Shown here one piece after another: positions 44,319 through 53,016 of a stretch of DNA of 64,000 nucleotides. The stretch lies in assembly GCA_934747255.1 (NCBI GenBank), contig CAKVGH010000001.1, forward strand, positions 1 through 64,000, read 5' to 3'. This DNA comes from an uncultured Clostridia bacterium (lineage in GTDB: Bacteria > Bacillota > Clostridia > Christensenellales > UBA1242). A program made the position numbers and the translations under genes. The notes below the pieces were generated by a model, which made no database searches, was not told the origin of the DNA, and was given only the letters and a program-made list of their open reading frames with translations. Numbering within the stretch: position 1 is the first letter of the stretch; the number at the start of each line of letters is the position of its first letter.

Positions 44319-44597
44319 ATGAACGAACAAGATACCATAAAAAAACAAGAGCCATCAAAAATTGTCATTACAAATCAATGCTTGACAAACATTAGTGGCG
44401 TAAACAAAGTTATCAGTGCAACAGAAAATCAAGTGAGTTTGGTTGTTGCCAACGAGAATATGATTATTGATGGCAAAGACCTTCATGTATTAAAACTTGA
44501 TACAGAGTGCAAACTGCTTGACCTTGAAGGCAAAATTTCATCAATAAAATATACAAAACAAAAGGAAAAAAATTTTTTTAAGCGACTTTTTTCATAA
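44319..44597 (+). CDS. yabP: Sporulation protein YabP
   Basis: A 92-residue protein of the YabP/YqfC family needed for spore formation. ITNQCLTNISGVNKVISATENQVSLVVANENMII and the segment GKDLHVLKLDTEC with LLDLEGKISSIKY are the family pattern. AGGAG lies 7 bases before the ATG. First gene of the yabP-yabQ-divIC operon, divergent from spoIIE. Confidence 0.93.
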   Translation: MNEQDTIKKQEPSKIVITNQCLTNISGVNKVISATENQVSLVVANENMIIDGKDLHVLKLDTECKLLDLEGKISSIKYTKQKEKNFFKRLFS

Positions 44598-44603
44598 ACG
44601 ATT

Positions 44604-45185
44604 ATGCTTCACGAAACGCTTTTGCAAGGACAAGTCTTTTTATGTATGCTATACTTTGGATTATGGTGTGGCATACTTTTTGAATTGAAAAATATTATCG
44701 AAAAGACTTTTTTTAATAACAAAATTATCTGTGTAATTTTAGACACCTGCTTTGTGGCTATATCAAGTGTCATTTTTGTTTTGGGTAAAAATATTGTAAA
44801 TTTTGGCGAGTTTAGGTTGTTTCTTCTACTCAGTTTTTGTTTTGGTGCTATTTTAGAACATTTTTCGATAGGCTTTTTAGTTGAAAAATTATTTAATTTG
44901 ATATATACTAATGTTATAAAATTTTTCAAATTGTTAATATGCAAAATTAAGTCTAGGCTAGAAAAATCAAAACAATTAAGACAAAAAAAGAAAGAAGAAA
45001 AGTCAAAACAAAAAGCACAAAAGAATGCTCAAAAACAACAAGAAAAACAATTAAAAAAAGAGAAAACAAAGTCCACACGCAAAACAAAAAAACATTCAAA
45101 GAAAGAAAAAACAAAAAAGCCAAAAAGAAAGGAAAAATCAAATGAACACAAAACTTTGGAACATAATAAAATATATAGCCATTAG
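44604..45185 (+). CDS. yabQ: Spore cortex protein YabQ
   Basis: A 193-residue membrane protein: about four helices (residues 8-110) followed by an extremely Lys-rich tail (about 115-190, runs of KEK, KKQ) that is longer than in most YabQ proteins. YabQ localises to the outer forespore membrane and is needed for cortex formation. It starts 6 bases after yabP with no ribosome binding site, so translation must be coupled. The end overlaps divIC by 44 bases. Confidence 0.88.
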   Translation: MLHETLLQGQVFLCMLYFGLWCGILFELKNIIEKTFFNNKIICVILDTCFVAISSVIFVLGKNIVNFGEFRLFLLLSFCFGAILEHFSIGFLVEKLFNLIYTNVIKFFKLLICKIKSRLEKSKQLRQKKKEEKSKQKAQKNAQKQQEKQLKKEKTKSTRKTKKHSKKEKTKKPKRKEKSNEHKTLEHNKIYSH

Positions 45186-45423
45186 CATTATCGCAATAAT
45201 GTTTATCATATTGACTGTTCAATTTGTTTCACTAGGCTCATTGAATAATAAAAACAACACCTTATCAAAGGAACTTGAAGATTTAAGCAATCAATATATT
45301 CAAAAGCAAGAAACAAAAAATAATCTTGAAAACAACTATTCACAGTTTGTTGAAGATGAATGTAAAGAAAAATACGATATGAAAAACGAAAAAGAAGAAG
45401 TACTTGTTGTTAAACAAGACTAA
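45142..45423 (+). CDS. divIC: DivIC/FtsB-like septum protein
   Basis: A 93-residue bitopic division protein: short basic cytoplasmic end, one membrane helix (YIAISIIAIMFIILTVQFV), then an extracellular coiled coil (LNNKNNTLSKELEDLSNQY) and the end ECKEKYDMKNEKEEVLV, matching the FtsB/DivIC pattern in which a conserved Arg/Lys-Glu segment follows the coil. AAAGGA lies 7 bases before the ATG, inside yabQ. The order yabP-yabQ-divIC is conserved in spore formers. Confidence 0.9.
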   Translation: MNTKLWNIIKYIAISIIAIMFIILTVQFVSLGSLNNKNNTLSKELEDLSNQYIQKQETKNNLENNYSQFVEDECKEKYDMKNEKEEVLVVKQD

Positions 45424-45522
45424 AATAAAATCAATCGTTTTCAATTATAAATTAAAAATTTGATGAAAATTTGATATAAAATTGAAAATATCAAACATAA
45501 TTATCCATAAATAATAAAAAAT

Positions 45523-45546
45523 AATGCCAGTTGTGGCATTTTTTTT
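45523..45546 (+). terminator. Terminator of yabP-yabQ-divIC
   Basis: AATGCCA, loop GTTG, TGGCATT, then a T run. Confidence 0.85.
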
Positions 45547-45777
45547 ATTAAATAGTGATTATGAGAAAAACTTTTTGAACAATAATTTTTTATAATAAAA
45601 AAAGCAAAAATTTGAGAACAAAAAAATTGAATCATTAAAAATTCGGCTTAAAATTTCGTCATTACTATAATTATAGAAAAAAGTCAAATTTTTTTAACAA
45701 TTTTTTGAAAATAGTTGCCATTTAATTTGCTTTTTGTTAAACTAAATTTAAGAGAATAATTTTGGAGCATATACATT

Positions 45778-46818
45778 ATGGTTGAGAACATTTATTATCA
45801 AAATGCCAAAGATAAAATAGTAGAATTTATAGGTCACGAGTGGCCTAATTTTCCACAAGGTTTACTCAATCAATACCTAAATTTCTTTACAAAAATCAGC
45901 AATTACGAAGAAGAAGGAATGGCTATTCACCCAAATATCTTAATTACTAATGATATTGACACTCTTGACAGAGCAATCACTGCTTCCTATGCACTCGAAC
46001 TATTTGTTGACGATAGCGAAGCAATGTTTATTTCCAGAATGAAAGCACTTGCACCTTTCTGCATTCACGACTGGAGCATTTATGTTAGCGTTGAGCAAGA
46101 CAAATACAAATATGGTATTTACAAATGTATAAATTCTATTAAAGACAAAGATTTTAACACCGTTTTGTTTGAAAAAAGGTCGTTAAAGGACAAAACTGAC
46201 AAACTATTTGCATTTTTAACAAACTCACCTATGACAAATATTATTTTTGTTAAAGGACTAAAAGAAGACGAATTAAGAATCAGTTTTGGTTTAACTTCAA
46301 AAAAGATTTTAGATTACAAAGAAGAAATCAAAGAGTTTGTTGACGCAAGTTTCTCTAAACTACGAACAACAAAAAAGAAACTTGGCGAGATTAAAACTCT
46401 CTACTCCAACCTATTTGAAAATGTATTCAAAAATGTCCACGGCACTATTTGTGTTGTAATCGATAAGGACTACAAAGATGATGGCTATTTGAGTGATGGC
46501 GTTTGGCTTAACGAACCTATTTGCTTTAACAAACTATTTTCACAATCAAGAAGTGCTAGTGAATCTAAACTAATTGGAATAACAAATTTATTTTTGGATA
46601 TGCTCAACTATGATGGTATTACGGTTGTAGACAACCTAGGTAGAATTAGAGCATACAATGTTTTTGTTAAAACTGATTTATCTAATACAATTAACATTTA
46701 TGGCGGTGCTAGAAAGAGAGCAGTCTTCTCTATCGTAAATTCTCGTAAGAAAAAAATTATAGGCGTTTACTTTAAGAGTCAAGAAGGTGAAGTATTCTAT
46801 CAAAGAGTAAGAAAGTAA
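45778..46818 (+). CDS. Protein with a degenerate diadenylate-cyclase-like (DAC) domain
   Basis: A 346-residue soluble protein. The C-terminal 150 residues follow the DisA_N/DAC fold: HGTICVVID in place of the GALIVIE strand, LNYDGITVVDNLGRIRAYNVFV in place of the DGA motif region, GGARKRAVFSIVN in place of GTRHRAA, and IGVYFKSQEGEV in place of VVSEETG. DGA has become DGI and RHR has become RKR, so c-di-AMP synthesis is doubtful; a nucleotide sensor is plausible. The N-terminal 190 residues are unrecognised. GGAG lies 11 bases before the ATG. It is transcribed alone upstream of the L10 leader. Confidence 0.55.
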   Translation: MVENIYYQNAKDKIVEFIGHEWPNFPQGLLNQYLNFFTKISNYEEEGMAIHPNILITNDIDTLDRAITASYALELFVDDSEAMFISRMKALAPFCIHDWSIYVSVEQDKYKYGIYKCINSIKDKDFNTVLFEKRSLKDKTDKLFAFLTNSPMTNIIFVKGLKEDELRISFGLTSKKILDYKEEIKEFVDASFSKLRTTKKKLGEIKTLYSNLFENVFKNVHGTICVVIDKDYKDDGYLSDGVWLNEPICFNKLFSQSRSASESKLIGITNLFLDMLNYDGITVVDNLGRIRAYNVFVKTDLSNTINIYGGARKRAVFSIVNSRKKKIIGVYFKSQEGEVFYQRVRK

Positions 46819-46834
46819 AAATGATAAAAACTAT

Positions 46835-46883
46835 AAAAGTTTTAGTGAGATTTACCCAAAATCATAACACTAAAACTTTTTTT
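46835..46883 (+). terminator. Terminator after the DAC-like gene
   Basis: AAAAGTTTTAGTG (46835-46847) pairs with CACTAAAACTTTT (46868-46880) over a 20-base loop, then a T run. Confidence 0.8.
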
Positions 46884-47089
46884 ATTGCCTATTTAGCCCA
46901 GCAATTTCAAAGCAATAAAGTTTTGAAATCTTTTATAGAATAAGTTTTTAGGCAAAATACCTATAATATACAAAAAGTTTAATGACCAAAAAGATTAAGT
47001 TTTAATGCTGACCAATATCAAGTTTTAATAATACAATAATTATTATTTACAAAATCAACAAAATTTGTTTACAAAGTAGGAAAAAACTA

Positions 47090-47118
47090 TTGACAAACAC
47101 ACATAAAACCATTATAAT
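47090..47118 (+). promoter_or_regulatory. Consensus promoter of rplJ-rplL
   Basis: TTGACA (47090-47095), exactly 17 bp, TATAAT (47113-47118). Confidence 0.92.
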
Positions 47119-47138
47119 TTTTCAGTAAATAAAATATC

Positions 47139-47240
47139 TATGCCAAAGACCGCAAGTGTCGTGAGACTTAAATATCTTGCCGAGGTAAGTATAACGAGAA
47201 CTTTTATGATGTTCCTTGTGCTTTTGGCATAAGGAATTTT
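47139..47240 (+). ncRNA. L10 leader (ribosomal protein autoregulatory RNA)
   Basis: The leader between promoter and rplJ has the typical L10-leader parts: an outer stem TGCCAAAG near the 5' side and CTTTTGGCA at the 3' side, a GACCGCAAGTG segment, and CTTAAATATCTTGCCGAGG in the middle, where L10(L12)4 binds. Binding of surplus L10 represses translation of rplJ-rplL. Confidence 0.85.
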
Positions 47241-47273
47241 GTTTTATAACACATTATAAAAGGAGGAAATATC

Positions 47274-47759
47274 GTGAACGAAAATTTGAAGCAAAAACAA
47301 GAAGTCGTTGCTGAAATTAAAGACAAGTTTTCAAGAGCAAAAAGTTTAGTATTCGTTAATTACAGCGGTACTACTGTTGACCAAGTTACACAACTTAGAA
47401 CAAACATTAGAAAAGCAAATGCAGAATACAAAGTTTACAAAAACAAACTTATGCTTAGAGCATTAAACGAACTTGGAATTAGTGGCACAGATAGTTACTT
47501 TGAAGGAACAACAGCTGTTGCTATCAGTTACGATGACGAAGTTTCACCAGCAAATGTTATTTGCAATGCTGGAAAAGACAACAAAAACCTTACAGTAAAA
47601 TTTGGTATCGTAAACGGAAGCGTTGTAGATGCTGACTATGTTAAAATGTTATCAAACATTCCAGCAAGAGAAGTTTTACTTGGTATGTTGGTTGGTATGT
47701 TGCAAGCACCTATTAGAAACTTGGCTTGCACAATCAAGGCTATTGCCGAAAAGGAATAG
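47274..47759 (+). CDS. rplJ: 50S ribosomal protein L10
   Basis: A 161-residue stalk-base protein that anchors L7/L12 dimers. KQEVVAEIKDKFSRAKSLVFVNYSG at the N-terminus and KVYKNKLMLRAL are typical; the C-terminal helix that binds L12 follows LLGMLVGMLQAPI. The start is GTG with AGGAGG 7 bases upstream. rplK, rplA and rpoB are not adjacent, so this pair is separated from the usual rpl-rpo cluster on at least the sides visible. Confidence 0.97.
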   Translation: MNENLKQKQEVVAEIKDKFSRAKSLVFVNYSGTTVDQVTQLRTNIRKANAEYKVYKNKLMLRALNELGISGTDSYFEGTTAVAISYDDEVSPANVICNAGKDNKNLTVKFGIVNGSVVDADYVKMLSNIPAREVLLGMLVGMLQAPIRNLACTIKAIAEKE

Positions 47760-47803
47760 TCTATTAGGGTAACCTAAAATTAAAAATTAAGGAGAAATTA
47801 AAA

Positions 47804-48178
47804 ATGGCAGATTTAAGCAAATTTGTAGAAGAAGTTAAAGGTCTTACAGTTGTTGAACTTAACGACCTTGTTAAAAAATTAGAAGAAGAATTTGGTGTTA
47901 GCGCAGCAGCAATGGCAGTAGCAGCACCAGCAGCAGGCGCAGCAGCACCAGCAGCAGAAGAAAAATCAGAATTCAATGTTGTTGCAACAGCATTTGATGC
48001 AACACAAAAAATCGCTGCAATCAAGGTTATTAGAGAAGTTACAGGTCTTGGCCTTGGCGAAGCAAAAGCATTGGTTGAATCAATTCCAAGCGTAATCAAG
48101 GAAAATGTTCCAACAGACCAAGCAAAAGCTCTTGCTGAACAACTTAAAGCAGCAGGTCTTACTGTTGAACTTAAATAG
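47804..48178 (+). CDS. rplL: 50S ribosomal protein L7/L12
   Basis: A 124-residue acidic stalk protein: N-terminal dimer domain (LSKFVEEVKGLTVVELNDLVKKLEEEFG), an Ala/Pro hinge (residues 40-52) and the factor-binding C-terminal domain (KIAAIKVIREVTGLGLGEAKALVE). AAGGAG lies 9 bases before the ATG. It follows rplJ by 44 bases and ends with a strong terminator. Confidence 0.98.
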   Translation: MADLSKFVEEVKGLTVVELNDLVKKLEEEFGVSAAAMAVAAPAAGAAAPAAEEKSEFNVVATAFDATQKIAAIKVIREVTGLGLGEAKALVESIPSVIKENVPTDQAKALAEQLKAAGLTVELK

Positions 48179-48198
48179 TAATTTATTTATAATGTGTT

Positions 48199-48226
48199 AA
48201 AAAATCACCTTTCAAGGTGATTTTTT
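48199..48226 (+). terminator. Terminator of rplJ-rplL
   Basis: AAAAAATCACCTT, loop TC, AAGGTGATTTTTT. Confidence 0.92.
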
Positions 48227-48424
48227 TTGCATTTTTTAAGATATTTTTGCTATCATAATTCCACTATTCGTTATCTTTGCAACATTGCCATCATTTTACT
48301 CTTTTTTGCAAACAATTTTAATCATATCTTTAATATTAAAATTTTTTATATTTGTTAAATTGGCACAATAAAAAAACTGGCATTGTAGAAAATTGCTTTT
48401 TTCTACTCCGCATAGTTATTTTTA

Positions 48425-49057
48425 TTAAAAATCTGTTTTCAAGTCGTTATAGAATATCGCCTTGCTAACGCCGATATAAAGTAATGCCCAAAGCGCACCG
48501 ATTACAGTCAAGCAAAGCAAATACCAACCGATATTGCTTAATCTTAATTTAGCGAGCCTACTTTTGTTTCCCTTAACCAATCTCTTGCTTTGTTTTAATG
48601 CTTCCCCCGCTTTTATTTTATCGCCGTTATATAGTGAAAACGAAGTCATTGAATAAGACAATTCAAACATAAAGAATGGAAACACTGCCAACACCAAGCC
48701 GAATATAAAGATAAAAAACTTCATAAACATAATCTTAAAAATTCTAAAACTTTTTTTGCCAAATCCCGCAAACAAGTCCTTGGTACTTGCGGATAATTTG
48801 CTTGATAAATTCAAGCAAAATGTTTGATAACCATAATATAGCAAGCACAAAAGGTAAAGCCCAACCAAGCATAGCGGAGCAATTATGTACCACTTTGGAT
48901 TGAGTACACTTGGCACAACCACGCCAGCAATCACTGCCAAACTCAAAAATAAGTAGAGCATCATATTTTTTGCACTATACCACCAAGAGCCAGCCAAGTT
49001 ATCTTTTGTCATTTGTTTTATTTCATCATTTTGTTTATAGAAAAAACCTTTTTTCAT
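48425..49057 (-). CDS. DUF975-type integral membrane protein
   Basis: A 210-residue membrane protein with about five helices. AGSWWYSAKNMMLYLFLSL at the N-terminus and the cytoplasmic GDKIKAGEALKQSKRLVKGNKSRL between helices fit DUF975 proteins, whose role is unknown. The ATG at 49057 is chosen because AGGTGG lies 7 bases upstream. It starts 10 bases after the ppa stop, so ppa and this gene share a transcript. Confidence 0.7.
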   Translation of the reverse strand: MKKGFFYKQNDEIKQMTKDNLAGSWWYSAKNMMLYLFLSLAVIAGVVVPSVLNPKWYIIAPLCLVGLYLLCLLYYGYQTFCLNLSSKLSASTKDLFAGFGKKSFRIFKIMFMKFFIFIFGLVLAVFPFFMFELSYSMTSFSLYNGDKIKAGEALKQSKRLVKGNKSRLAKLRLSNIGWYLLCLTVIGALWALLYIGVSKAIFYNDLKTDF

Positions 49058-49066
49058 CTCTACCAC

Positions 49067-49600
49067 CTATTTAGAAAATTTATTTTTATAATTTTCCTTA
49101 CATTCTTTTATAATTTGCATTGCTTGATATTTATCTCTAATTTCGCCAACTTGAGTAATTTTATTTGGTTCTAAATCTTTATAAACCTTCAAAAAGTGGA
49201 GCAATTCTTCCATCATATACTTTGGCAAATCTTCTAATTTTTCGTAGCAGTTATAAAGTGGGTCATCAAATGGAATAGCGATAATTTTTTCGTCATCTAG
49301 TCCACAATCGTTCATAGTAACAACACCGATAGGATAACATTTAACAAGCGTTAGTGGGTCAAGACTCTCCGAACACAAAATCAAAACATCAAGTGGGTCG
49401 CCATCGCCAGACAATGTTTTTGGAATAAACCCATAATTTGCTGGGTAATGCGTGCTTGTACTCAACAATCTGTCAAGAATAATCAAGCCAGTTTCCTTGT
49501 CGAGTTCGTATTTCTTTTTTGTTCCCTTGGCAATTTCCACAACAGTAATAAATTCCGTTTCGGTTATTCTTTTTTCGTCAATATCGTGCCAAATATTCAT
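49067..49600 (-). CDS. ppa: Family I inorganic pyrophosphatase
   Basis: A 177-residue cytoplasmic enzyme that hydrolyses pyrophosphate and drives biosynthesis. VVEIAKGTKKKYELDKETG, YPANYGFIPKT and the metal-binding DGDPLDVLIL are the family motifs, and KVYKDLEPN fits the C-terminal active-site Lys-Tyr region. AAGGAG precedes the ATG. Middle gene of a minus-strand unit with the HD-domain gene upstream and the DUF975 gene downstream. Confidence 0.95.
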   Translation of the reverse strand: MNIWHDIDEKRITETEFITVVEIAKGTKKKYELDKETGLIILDRLLSTSTHYPANYGFIPKTLSGDGDPLDVLILCSESLDPLTLVKCYPIGVVTMNDCGLDDEKIIAIPFDDPLYNCYEKLEDLPKYMMEELLHFLKVYKDLEPNKITQVGEIRDKYQAMQIIKECKENYKNKFSK

Positions 49601-49616
49601 AAAAATCTCCTTTGAG

Positions 49617-50237
49617 TTATTTTAAGCAAGTTTCATCTAAATATGTTGCTTGCATATCTGCAATATGTAGTAAAAGTGCGATAGGGTAAGAGTAAAAAAC
49701 ATCACTCAACGCATAACTTCCGCCCTTTACCCTATAATCAAAACCGCCCATGTGCCAGTTTATTGACATTGCTTCAAGACGAGTTAATCTTAAAAATCCA
49801 CTTAAAATATAAACACTTTTTTCGCCGTGGCCGTAAGGTAATTGGTCATTTGTTACAAACACATCTTTTTCCACCCAGTCAAAATAGCCTTTGCTATCTT
49901 TTCGTGAGCCACCATCGTAGTATTCTTTAACATTCTTTGTTTCCTTTTCAAAAGTATCGACTTTACAGATGTCGTGAAACAAAGCCATAAGTGCAATACT
50001 TTCCGCCGAGCAATATTCGTCTAAACTGTCGCCATACTCATCTTTTAGTAATCTTAAAAATCTCTTGTAAACATTCAAAGAATGGTCGCATAGTCCACCT
50101 TCATAATTGCTATGAAATTTTGTGCTTGCTGGTGCTGTGAAAAAATCAGTTGTAACAAGCCAGTCGATTAGTTTGTCAACGCCTTCGCGCTTAATATTGT
50201 TTTTTACTATTTCCAAAAATTCCTGTTTTTTATCCAT
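49617..50237 (-). CDS. HD-domain phosphohydrolase
   Basis: A 206-residue protein with the HD metal motif: CDHSLNVY supplies the first His, ALFHDICKVD the HD pair, and a later Asp lies in HIADMQATYLDE. The fold is related to the YhaM-type 3'-5' exonuclease and to nucleotide phosphohydrolases; FFTAPASTKFHSNYEGGLCDHS is a segment often seen in small clostridial HD hydrolases. The ATG at 50237 is preceded by AAGGTAG. First gene of the unit with ppa. Confidence 0.75.
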   Translation of the reverse strand: MDKKQEFLEIVKNNIKREGVDKLIDWLVTTDFFTAPASTKFHSNYEGGLCDHSLNVYKRFLRLLKDEYGDSLDEYCSAESIALMALFHDICKVDTFEKETKNVKEYYDGGSRKDSKGYFDWVEKDVFVTNDQLPYGHGEKSVYILSGFLRLTRLEAMSINWHMGGFDYRVKGGSYALSDVFYSYPIALLLHIADMQATYLDETCLK

Positions 50238-50517
50238 TATCAAATCTACCTTATATTTAATAATTATATCAATTTATCTAATATAAATCAAACAAATATT
50301 ATATTTGAATTTTAATGTAAGCATTTTATTTAAGGCCTGTTTTATTGAGTTATCAACATTTCAAAAAAATATTTTCAAATTAAAAAACATTTATTTTAGT
50401 TATTTAATCATCTAAAATGAGTCATTATAAATAATTAGTTTTTTTGAAAAAATTAAAAAAATTTGTCGAATTTTCTAAAAATTATGCTATTTTGAGTGTT
50501 TTTTATAAATAATTTTA
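50238..50517. other. AT-rich gap between divergent HD-domain and tilS genes
   Basis: No ORF or RNA structure is visible; the HD-gene promoter must lie here. Confidence 0.45.
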
Positions 50518-50546
50518 TTGAAAAATTAAAAAAAAGATTTTATAAT
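50518..50546 (+). promoter_or_regulatory. Promoter of tilS placed for a leaderless transcript
   Basis: TTGAAA (50518-50523), 17 bp, TATAAT (50541-50546), then 6 bases to the ATG. No ribosome binding site. Confidence 0.7.
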
Positions 50547-50552
50547 TAAAGT

Positions 50553-51905
50553 ATGATTAACGCATTAAAAACATTGGAAAAACAAAATTTAATTTCAAAA
50601 GGCGAAAAAATTGGAGTTGCAGTTAGTGGTGGCATTGATAGTATGTGTCTGCTCCATTTTTTGAACGAGCAAAAAAGTCAACTTGGCTTTGACTTATCTG
50701 TTATAAATATTGACCACAACATTAGAGAAAACAGCAAAAATGACAGTGAGTTTGTAAAAAGTTACTGCAAACAAAGTGGTATTACCTTTCACTCCTTCAA
50801 AGTTGATGTTCCAGAATTTGTAAAGCAAAACAAAGTCACTGTGGAAGAAGGTGCAAGAATTTGCAGATATAAGGTATTTGAAAATTTACTCAACAAAGGC
50901 ATTGTGGACAAAATTGCTATTGCTCATCACAGGCAAGACCAAGTGGAAACAATACTGCTAAATATTTTTAGGGGAACGGGACTTAAAGGCGCAAGCGGAA
51001 TGGATTATCAATCAAACAGGTTTATTAGACCATTGCTTGATACATCAAAAGCAGAAATTATCACTTATGCCCAAGAACATAACATTGCATTTGTGGAAGA
51101 TGAAACAAATGCCGATACCGACTACTCTCGAAACTTTATTAGACAGGAAATTTTACCAAAAATCAAAGAACATTGGCACAATGTAGAAGATAATATTATT
51201 TCATTTTCAAAAATTTGCAAGCAAGATGACGAATACATAAATTCAATTATCAATTTTGACAACATTATTGTAGAAAAAAACTTGGTAAAAATTCCATTGA
51301 ACTGTTTTATTTACAAGCCAACCATTACCACTCGAATTATTAGATATGCTCTAACCCACCTTAATGCTCTAAAAGATTTTGAACAAAAGCATTTTGCAAT
51401 AATTACTAACCTTGCTCAAAAAAGTGAAAATGGCACAAAGATAAATTTACCAAACAAACTTATCGCAACAAAGGAATATGACTACCTAACTTTAATGCTC
51501 AAAAAACCAAAGCAAGAATATCAAAAAGCGCCTTTCGTTTTAGGTAAAAATAGAATTTTTGGAACTAACATTGAAATTAAAAAAGTTAGAGTAAAAAACT
51601 CTGGACTTGACGAAATGAAAAAATATTTATTAGAGCCTAAAACACTTGTTTTTGACTATGACAAACTACCAAAAGATGTTTGCTGGCGAGTAAAACAAAA
51701 TGGCGATATGTTCCAAAAATTTAGCGGTGGTACAAAAAAATTAAAAGACTATTTTATTGATAAAAAAGTGCCAAGTAGGTTGCGAAATGAATTACCTTTA
51801 CTTGCTAGTCAAAACAATATTTTACTAATAACAGGGCTGGAAATTAGCGACCAAATCAAAGTGGATTTAGACACAAAAACTCTTTGTATTATCAAAAATA
51901 ATTAA
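50553..51905 (+). CDS. tilS: tRNA(Ile)-lysidine synthetase TilS
   Basis: A 450-residue cytoplasmic enzyme that converts C34 of tRNA-Ile(CAU) to lysidine. The PP-loop SGGIDS is at residues 25-30, followed by INIDHNIRENSKNDSEFV, the family motif AIAHHRQDQVETILLNIFRGTGLKG and the RNxxR segment YSRNFIRQEILP. The C-terminal TilS domain (WRVKQNGDMFQKFSGGTKKLKDYFIDKKVP) is present. No ribosome binding site; the -10 box is 6 bases from the ATG. In Bacillus tilS lies near spoIIE and divIC; here about 5 kb separates them. Confidence 0.96.
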   Translation: MINALKTLEKQNLISKGEKIGVAVSGGIDSMCLLHFLNEQKSQLGFDLSVINIDHNIRENSKNDSEFVKSYCKQSGITFHSFKVDVPEFVKQNKVTVEEGARICRYKVFENLLNKGIVDKIAIAHHRQDQVETILLNIFRGTGLKGASGMDYQSNRFIRPLLDTSKAEIITYAQEHNIAFVEDETNADTDYSRNFIRQEILPKIKEHWHNVEDNIISFSKICKQDDEYINSIINFDNIIVEKNLVKIPLNCFIYKPTITTRIIRYALTHLNALKDFEQKHFAIITNLAQKSENGTKINLPNKLIATKEYDYLTLMLKKPKQEYQKAPFVLGKNRIFGTNIEIKKVRVKNSGLDEMKKYLLEPKTLVFDYDKLPKDVCWRVKQNGDMFQKFSGGTKKLKDYFIDKKVPSRLRNELPLLASQNNILLITGLEISDQIKVDLDTKTLCIIKNN

Positions 51906-51939
51906 AAAAAATCAATTTTTTTGACAAAAAACAATAAAA

Positions 51940-51964
51940 AACTCACTTTTTTGTGAGTTTTTTT
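51940..51964 (+). terminator. Terminator of tilS
   Basis: AACTCAC, 6-T loop, GTGAGTT, then T residues; an A run on the other side makes it usable in both directions. Confidence 0.85.
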
Positions 51965-52088
51965 ATTATTTTTATCCAAAATGAATAACTTTATAAATTG
52001 ATTTGAAATTTGAAAAATTTTATTATTTATTTATTTTTAAGTTAAATCAACCAATAGAAAATTGGTAAAATATTCTATCAAACTTAAT

Positions 52089-52739
52089 TTACTCGCCCAA
52101 AGTTTTTTCGTTTTCTTCTTCGTGGCTGTTATCTTTTTCTAGCGAATTTTCTTTTTCCAAATTAGATAATTTTTCTTCTTCGTCCAAGGATAAGTTCTCC
52201 AATTTCTCTTCTTCTGTTCCAGTTGCACCCGCAGTGGTCATATCGTTAGAGTCGCTATTGGTTTCCTCATCGCTTGCCTTACCATCATTTTGCTTTTTAT
52301 CAAGTACCCAAACAAGAACACAACCAATAATGGCTAAAACAGTATTCATTATAATACCAAAACCGATATAGATGCTGTACTTAATACAGAATATTATAAC
52401 AAACAAAAGTGTAACCAAACTTAATATTGTAATTGCCATAATAAGAGTTTTTACTAACTTTTTGTAAGTCCAATCTTTATATGACTTTTTAATTTCCACC
52501 ACGCCATATTCTTTCAAAAAGCCCAAAAACGAAATGTTTATTAGTAGCAATAATCCAATTATGTAAAAGAACTGAAAGAATGCTATTACAAATCCCAAAA
52601 ATCCTGTTTGATATACATCAAGCAATTCTATTCCAGTTGCTGATGCACAATAAGTAAGATTTAACAAAACTAAAAACAAAAATGAAAACCCAAAAGCAAT
52701 GAGTGGAAATGCTAGTTTTGAAATATTTTTCTTTTTCAT
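52089..52739 (-). CDS. Four-helix membrane protein with an acidic tail
   Basis: A 216-residue protein with helices near residues 10-30, 45-70, 95-118 and 122-146, then a Glu/Asp/Ser/Asn-rich cytoplasmic tail of about 65 residues with repeated LEKEN/LEKDN segments. No family recognised. AAGGAG lies before the ATG. It stands alone between tilS (convergent) and nrdD (divergent). Confidence 0.6.
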   Translation of the reverse strand: MKKKNISKLAFPLIAFGFSFLFLVLLNLTYCASATGIELLDVYQTGFLGFVIAFFQFFYIIGLLLLINISFLGFLKEYGVVEIKKSYKDWTYKKLVKTLIMAITILSLVTLLFVIIFCIKYSIYIGFGIIMNTVLAIIGCVLVWVLDKKQNDGKASDEETNSDSNDMTTAGATGTEEEKLENLSLDEEEKLSNLEKENSLEKDNSHEEENEKTLGE

Positions 52740-53016
52740 ACTTTTTCTCCTTTATATTATATATTACAATTATTATACAATATTTATTTTACATTATAAA
52801 AATAAAAAATATTCAAATATGATTTTTGTAAAATAAAATTTGTTAAAAAATGTATTTTTTGCGTTTTGCAAGTGTTTTCTAGCCAAATTAAAAGTCATTG
52901 AGAATGAGTATTTTTTACAAAAAAAATTTGACAAAAATATGCCTTTTTTTAATTTGACAAAGTGCTTTTCAAAGTGATAACTTGTATGTAATTTTATTGT
53001 TTAAGGAGAAGCGCTT

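Noticed and set aside
47125..47273. Riboswitch or T-box upstream of rplJ
   Set aside because: The conserved segments and outer stem match the L10 leader, and no T-box sequence or specifier loop is present.
47764..48099. Minus-strand ORF opposite rplL
   Set aside because: Shadow of the Ala-rich hinge of L7/L12.
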